NCBI GenBank assembly: GCA_003456095.1
Contig: DMPF01000237.1
Coordinates: 1-9,178, forward strand
Length of the DNA stretch: 9,178 bases
Reading direction: 5' to 3'
Source of the DNA: Bacillota bacterium
GTDB lineage: Bacteria > Bacillota > Dethiobacteria > DTU022 > UBA8154
Below are positions 6,011 through 9,178 of the stretch, piece after piece. Position numbers and translations under genes: made by a program. Position 1 is the first letter of the stretch; each line of letters begins with the position of its first letter. Under the pieces are notes generated by a model that searched no databases, was not told the origin of the DNA, and saw only the letters and a list, made by a program, of their open reading frames with translations.

Positions 6011-6444
6011 CTGCTTACTTTTCCCGCCTGCCGGCAAGCGGGACAGCGTCCCTGCAAGGCAAAGGTGTGCCCGATCAAGTCGAAACCCTGCCTGCCGGCT
6101 TGTTCTCTGTAACCCTGCAGGTCGGGGCAATACTCAATACAGACGACCTTTTCACAATCAACACAAATAAGGTGGTGATGATGCCAAAGGTCGGCAGCAA
6201 GTTCATAAACAGAACCTGATGGCAATAGAATCTGGTGGAGCAGCCCGAGATCACAGAGCAGGTGCAGGTTGCGGTACACGGTGTCCATGCTGACAGCGGG
6301 CAGCTCCACGCGTATTCTTTGGTGAATATCCCTGGCAGTCAGCCGGCAGCCGACGCGTCGCAGCACTTCAATAATCTTCTGCCGCTGAGATGTCAGTTTG
6401 TACCCCTTTTTTTTCAGGATATCAAGATAGATGGCCTTTGGCAA
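6007..6444 (-). CDS. zur: Fur-family metalloregulator, probably the zinc regulator Zur
   Basis: A 145-residue cytoplasmic DNA-binding repressor. The N-terminal winged helix (about 1-80) includes KLTSQRQKIIEVL and the recognition helix region SMDTVYRNLHLL (52-63). The C-terminal dimerisation and metal domain has a run of four His (88-91), the structural zinc cysteines Cys94/Cys97 and Cys134/Cys137, and a His in GHTFALQGRC. Zur, rather than Fur or PerR, is inferred from its place as last gene of a znuACB operon, a common arrangement for a regulator that controls its own operon. The start is TTG 6444, preceded by AGGAGGAAGG at 8 bp; a longer frame to 6588 would add a Cys-rich, unrelated stretch that is znuB read in another frame. 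The gene overlaps znuB by 23 bp, suggesting translational coupling. Its last codons and stop enter a palindromic repeat. Confidence 0.92.
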   Translation of the reverse strand: MPKAIYLDILKKKGYKLTSQRQKIIEVLRRVGCRLTARDIHQRIRVELPAVSMDTVYRNLHLLCDLGLLHQILLPSGSVYELAADLWHHHHLICVDCEKVVCIEYCPDLQGYREQAGRQGFDLIGHTFALQGRCPACRQAGKVSR

Positions 6445-7261
6445 ACAGCCTTCCTCCTCTGCTAAAAATCTTTCTGTAGCCGGCAGCCAGCACAAACAAT
6501 GCCACGGCAGTAAGCACAATGCTGCCGCCCGGGGCCAAGTTGGCATGGTAGGAAACAAACAGCCCGCACAACACTGACAACACGGCAAAAACGTACGCCA
6601 AAAGAGCGGTGGAACGGAAGCTCCTGCCCACCTGCAGAGCAGCCGCCACCGGGACGGTAATCAGCGAGGAAACGAGCAAAATCCCCACGACACGCATGGA
6701 GACCGATATGGTCAAAGCGGTGGCCGCCATAAACAATAAATTAACCAGGTCAACGGCAACCCCAGAGGAACGGGCTGCTTCTTCATCAAAAGCAATAAAG
6801 AACAGCTCTTTCCGGAAAAGCAACGCAAAGCCCAGCACCAGCAAGCCGACCGCCGCCACCAGCCACAGGTCCCGCGCACTTATGGCAATGACACTGCCAA
6901 ACAGATAAGCGTGCAGGTCAATATTAAAAGCTCTGCTCAAGCCAATCAGCACAACTGCCAGGCTTAGCCCGGCAGAAATAATTATGGCGATAGCCAGGTC
7001 GGTAAAAACACGGTAGGTGCGCCGCAGTGACTCCAGGGCCGCGGCAGCGCCTAGTGAAATCCCCAGGGCTGTGGCCAGGGGGTAAACACCGGCAAAGATG
7101 CCGAGCGCCACACCGGCCAGCGAAACATGGGCAAACATCTCACCAATTAAAGACAGCCGTCGCAGCACCAGATATATCCCGATAGTCGGACAGAGGACCG
7201 CCACAACCAGGCCGGCAAGATAAGCTCTTTGCATAAACGCATACTGCCAAAAGTCAAACAA
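6422..7261 (-). CDS. znuB: Zinc ABC transporter permease ZnuB
   Basis: The inner-membrane subunit of a cluster-9 (ABC-3 family) metal importer, about 279 residues, hydrophobic throughout with roughly eight membrane segments. Typical signatures are YLVLRRLSLIGEMFAHVSLAGVALG near the N-terminus, FIAFDEEAARSSGV in the cytoplasmic loop that contacts the ATPase, and SMRVVGILLVSSLITVPVAAA towards the C-terminus. I placed the start at TTG 7261 because AAAGGGTG lies 6 bp before it, 13 bp after the znuC stop. GTG at 7270 is possible (282 residues), but its ribosome-binding site would be too close. The frame is open to 7363, but that stretch overlaps znuC and has no homology. The family also moves manganese or iron; zinc is inferred from the ZnuA and Zur context. 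Confidence 0.92.
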   Translation of the reverse strand: MFDFWQYAFMQRAYLAGLVVAVLCPTIGIYLVLRRLSLIGEMFAHVSLAGVALGIFAGVYPLATALGISLGAAAALESLRRTYRVFTDLAIAIIISAGLSLAVVLIGLSRAFNIDLHAYLFGSVIAISARDLWLVAAVGLLVLGFALLFRKELFFIAFDEEAARSSGVAVDLVNLLFMAATALTISVSMRVVGILLVSSLITVPVAAALQVGRSFRSTALLAYVFAVLSVLCGLFVSYHANLAPGGSIVLTAVALFVLAAGYRKIFSRGGRLFAKGHLS

Positions 7262-7274
7262 ACCGGTCACCCTT

Positions 7275-8027
7275 TCAGTGGTCCCCGTGGTGCAGGATAC
7301 GGACGGCAGCGCCGTACGCCTGACAAAGCACGTCTTCCGTCCAAAACTCTGCCGGCGGACCATGGAAGTAAAGTTTACTGTTCAGGCAGGCGATACTTTG
7401 GGCCAGGCGTGCAACCACCCCCAGGTCGTGGCTGACCATCAGCAGGGTCAGGTCATGCTCCCGGCGTAAAGCGGCCAGCAGGCCGTAAAACTTTTCCTTG
7501 GCGTCAACATCAACACCTATAGTTGGCTCGTCAAGTAACAGCAGGGCGGGCTCAGCCACCAGGGCGCGGGCGATAAAAACACGCTGCTGCTGCCCGCCTG
7601 ACAGCTCCCCGACGAGCCTGTCCCGCAGATCCGCCAGGCCGACGCCGGCCAAAGTCTCCTCAACCAAGCGCTTTTCCCGCTGGCCTGGCCGGCGCAATAG
7701 CCCAAGAGAACCGGTCAGGCCGGCTATGACAGTCTCCCCGACCGTGGCGGGAAAAGCATGGTTGAACGAAGTCACATTCTGAGCCACATAGCCGATACGC
7801 GTCTGCCGGCGCGAGTTCTCCCGCGCCGCGCCGAAAATACGAACACTGCCTGCGGCAGGTTTAAGCAGTCCGGCGATGATTTTAAGGAGCGTGCTCTTTC
7901 CTGAGCCGTTGGGCCCGACGATGCCCAGAAAATCACCGGAGCAAACACTCAGGCTGACCTGATCCAGGACCAACCTGTCGCCGTAATAAAAAGTAATCTT
8001 GTCCAATTCCAGGACAGGGTGACTCAT
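7275..8027 (-). CDS. znuC: Zinc ABC transporter ATP-binding protein ZnuC
   Basis: A 250-residue cytoplasmic ATPase that powers the ZnuB permease. All ABC motifs are present in order: Walker A GPNGSGKST (38-46), Q-loop Gln83, signature LSGGQ (142-146), Walker B LLLLDEP (162-168) and the H-loop His200. The length is typical and nothing is missing. The C-terminus ends ILHHGDH, a His-containing tail. The start ATG 8027 is 12 bp after the znuA stop, and its ribosome-binding site AAAGGGGAA overlaps that stop codon. Metal specificity cannot be told from this subunit alone; zinc follows from the neighbours. Confidence 0.95.
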   Translation of the reverse strand: MSHPVLELDKITFYYGDRLVLDQVSLSVCSGDFLGIVGPNGSGKSTLLKIIAGLLKPAAGSVRIFGAARENSRRQTRIGYVAQNVTSFNHAFPATVGETVIAGLTGSLGLLRRPGQREKRLVEETLAGVGLADLRDRLVGELSGGQQQRVFIARALVAEPALLLLDEPTIGVDVDAKEKFYGLLAALRREHDLTLLMVSHDLGVVARLAQSIACLNSKLYFHGPPAEFWTEDVLCQAYGAAVRILHHGDH

Positions 8028-8039
8028 CTCTGTTCCCCT

Positions 8040-9029
8040 TTATTCAAGCGCTCTGTACAGTTGAACCAGATTTTCACGCATCACGGAGAAATAATCTTTG
8101 CCGGCGGAGATCTCTTCCGGCAAAAGCCCTTCCAGCGGGTTGATCTCCAGGATACCGGCTCCCGTCTCCGCAGCCAGCATCTGCGCCAGGCGCGGGCTGA
8201 CCAGCGGTTCCTGGAAAATATAGCGGATGCCATACGCGCGGATAAGCTCCACCAGCTCAGCCAATTCGCGCGCTGTCGGCTCAGCCTGCGGTGAAAGGCC
8301 GGCGATGCCGACCTGCTTCAGTCCGTAACGCTCAGCCAGATAGGCAAAGGAAAGATGGGTCACAATAAACTTGTCGCGCGCTTTGCCTTGCAGCGCCTCC
8401 CGGTACTCGGCATCAAGCTGCTCAAATTGTCCTTTAAGCACGGCAAAGTTTGCGCGGTAATACTGCTCGCTGTCCGGGTCCGCCGCCACAAACGACTCGA
8501 GAATGCGCTCCGCCTGCTTCAGGGCCAGCAGAGGGTCAAGCCAGACGTGCGGGTCAGGCAGCTCGCCGGCCGCCTCCTTCTTTTTCTTTTCCTCTTCATC
8601 CGGTGTGCATGCAGGTCCGCAAGGAACACCCCGTAAAGGTTCAATGCCCTCCGTCGTGTTCACCGGGATCAGTTTTGTTGTCTCCAGCGCGCCCACCACT
8701 TTGTCAAGCCATGGCTCCAGACCGAGCCCGTTATAAAGCAAAAGGTCAGCCGCCTTCAGTCCGGAGAGCGTTCCCGGGTCCGGCTCCCAGTCATGCGGGC
8801 TGACACCCGGCGGCACCAGCTTGGCTACCTCTGCCCGCTCACCGCCGATTTTTCCGGCAAAATCGTAGAGAGGATAGAAAGTGGTATATACTTTGATTGC
8901 GGGAGCTGCCGGTGCCGCAAGCGTCACCGGAGCAGGCGGCTCAGCGGGAGTCGCGGCGGGACGGGGGGCGCAACCGGCCAAGAGCATGCCGGCCAGACAC
9001 AAAGCAAGCAAAAAGATGATTCTTTTCAG
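8040..9029 (-). CDS. znuA: Zinc-binding lipoprotein ZnuA/AdcA (metal ABC transporter substrate-binding protein)
   Basis: The extracellular lipoprotein that captures zinc for ZnuBC, about 329 residues. From a CTG start at 9029 (GGAGG 8 bp upstream) the signal peptide reads KRIIFLLALCLAGMLLAGC with a lipobox LLAG-Cys20. The ligand positions expected for AdcA-type zinc proteins are visible: His in VSPHDWEPD, His in DPHVWLDP, His in VTHLSFAY, and Glu in NPLEGL; the ending AGKDYFSVMRENL is also typical of this zinc branch. Instead of a His-rich loop before the second ligand it has CGPAC followed by DEEEKKKKEAA. Longer in-frame starts are GTG 9038 and TTG 9080. The latter would place the start codon at or before the transcription start predicted from TATAAT 9088-9083, so I reject it; most gene finders, which do not allow CTG, would choose one of these two. 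First gene of the operon. Confidence 0.93.
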   Translation of the reverse strand: MKRIIFLLALCLAGMLLAGCAPRPAATPAEPPAPVTLAAPAAPAIKVYTTFYPLYDFAGKIGGERAEVAKLVPPGVSPHDWEPDPGTLSGLKAADLLLYNGLGLEPWLDKVVGALETTKLIPVNTTEGIEPLRGVPCGPACTPDEEEKKKKEAAGELPDPHVWLDPLLALKQAERILESFVAADPDSEQYYRANFAVLKGQFEQLDAEYREALQGKARDKFIVTHLSFAYLAERYGLKQVGIAGLSPQAEPTARELAELVELIRAYGIRYIFQEPLVSPRLAQMLAAETGAGILEINPLEGLLPEEISAGKDYFSVMRENLVQLYRALE

Positions 9030-9055
9030 CTTAAACACCTCCGGTTCAAGATTAT

Positions 9056-9075
9056 AAATAGTAATATTCTTATTT
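9056..9075. promoter_or_regulatory. Candidate Zur operator in the znuA leader
   Basis: AAATAGTAATATTCTTATTT is palindromic at 16 of 20 positions and covers about the first 20 bases transcribed from the znu promoter, a good place for repression. The TAATATT core recalls AT-rich Fur-family boxes, but it does not match the known Bacillus Zur consensus (TCGTAAT-N-ATTACGA) well. The region is AT-rich, so chance is a real possibility. Confidence 0.35.
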
Positions 9076-9082
9076 GCCAATT

Positions 9083-9112
9083 ATTATACCTTAAGGAAGA
9101 GTATTTCGTCAA
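9083..9112 (-). promoter_or_regulatory. znuA: Sigma-A promoter of the znuACB-zur operon
   Basis: On the minus strand TTGACG (9112-9107), 18 bp, then a perfect TATAAT (9088-9083). The transcription start should be near 9076, giving a leader of about 47 nt to the CTG start of znuA. No other clear promoter was found between here and zur, so one transcript of about 3 kb is expected. Confidence 0.8.
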
Positions 9113-9178
9113 TTTTTTTCCTATTAGAGCCAGTTGCGTTGTATCATTTTTTTCGATTATCACAAAGGAATGCGCGCG

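Noticed and set aside
6445..6588. A longer start for the Fur-family gene, with a Cys-rich N-terminus
   Set aside because: That stretch is znuB read in another frame; a strong ribosome-binding site sits before TTG 6444.
7262..7363. A longer start for znuB
   Set aside because: It overlaps the end of znuC and shows no permease-like sequence; ribosome-binding site spacing favours TTG 7261.
6609..8803. Plus-strand open frames over znuB, znuC and znuA
   Set aside because: They are low-complexity Ser/Arg/Ala-rich shadows of GC-rich genes, without convincing ribosome-binding sites.

Overview
The window looks like chromosomal DNA of an endospore-forming Firmicute, perhaps of the Desulfotomaculum/Pelotomaculum (Peptococcaceae) type. 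The pointers are the sporulation gene ylbJ (now broken) beside a YlbL/SepM-type protease gene, strong Shine-Dalgarno sites used with many TTG or GTG starts, clean sigma-A promoters, and remnants of IS1634-like and ISAzo13-like transposases. The genus is inference; I could run no searches.

Left (1-2150, + strand): a complete bifunctional NAD(P)HX repair enzyme (nnrE-nnrD fusion), followed by a small two-CBS-domain protein. Next (2150-2835): a degraded insertion-sequence region, with a near-consensus promoter driving only the first quarter of an IS1634-like transposase, pointing at the 3' end of the next gene. Then (2836-3323, - strand): the RNase P RNA gene rnpB with its own promoter and terminator. 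Its P12 arm has been lengthened by inverted heptanucleotide repeats. The 81-residue open frame across its 3' half is a shadow of this RNA.

Middle (3333-5577): a membrane-anchored PDZ plus Lon-type (S16) protease gene on the - strand, divergent from a ylbJ pseudogene on the + strand. ylbJ carries an in-frame TAG and is then cut off by a piece of an ISAzo13-family transposase; its last two thirds are not in the window.

Right (5650-9112, - strand): a zinc-uptake operon, read right to left. One sigma-A promoter leads into znuA (zinc-binding lipoprotein), znuC (ATPase), znuB (permease) and a Fur-family regulator that is most likely Zur. The spacings are 12-13 bp and the znuB/zur genes overlap, so the genes are probably translated in concert. 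ZnuA captures zinc outside the membrane, ZnuB carries it across using ATP hydrolysed by ZnuC, and Zur probably shuts the promoter when zinc is sufficient; a partial palindrome at the start of the transcript is a candidate operator. Downstream of zur a small palindromic repeat supplies the zur stop codon and the apparent start of a 113-codon zinc-ribbon frame of unknown function, perhaps a transposase remnant.

No intact mobile element, CRISPR array, tRNA or rRNA was seen. Bases 1-15 hold only the ribosome-binding site of the first gene, and I see nothing recognisable in 9113-9178. I found no convincing new multi-gene system. The most unusual items are the repeat-expanded RNase P RNA, the doubly broken ylbJ, and the palindrome at the end of zur.
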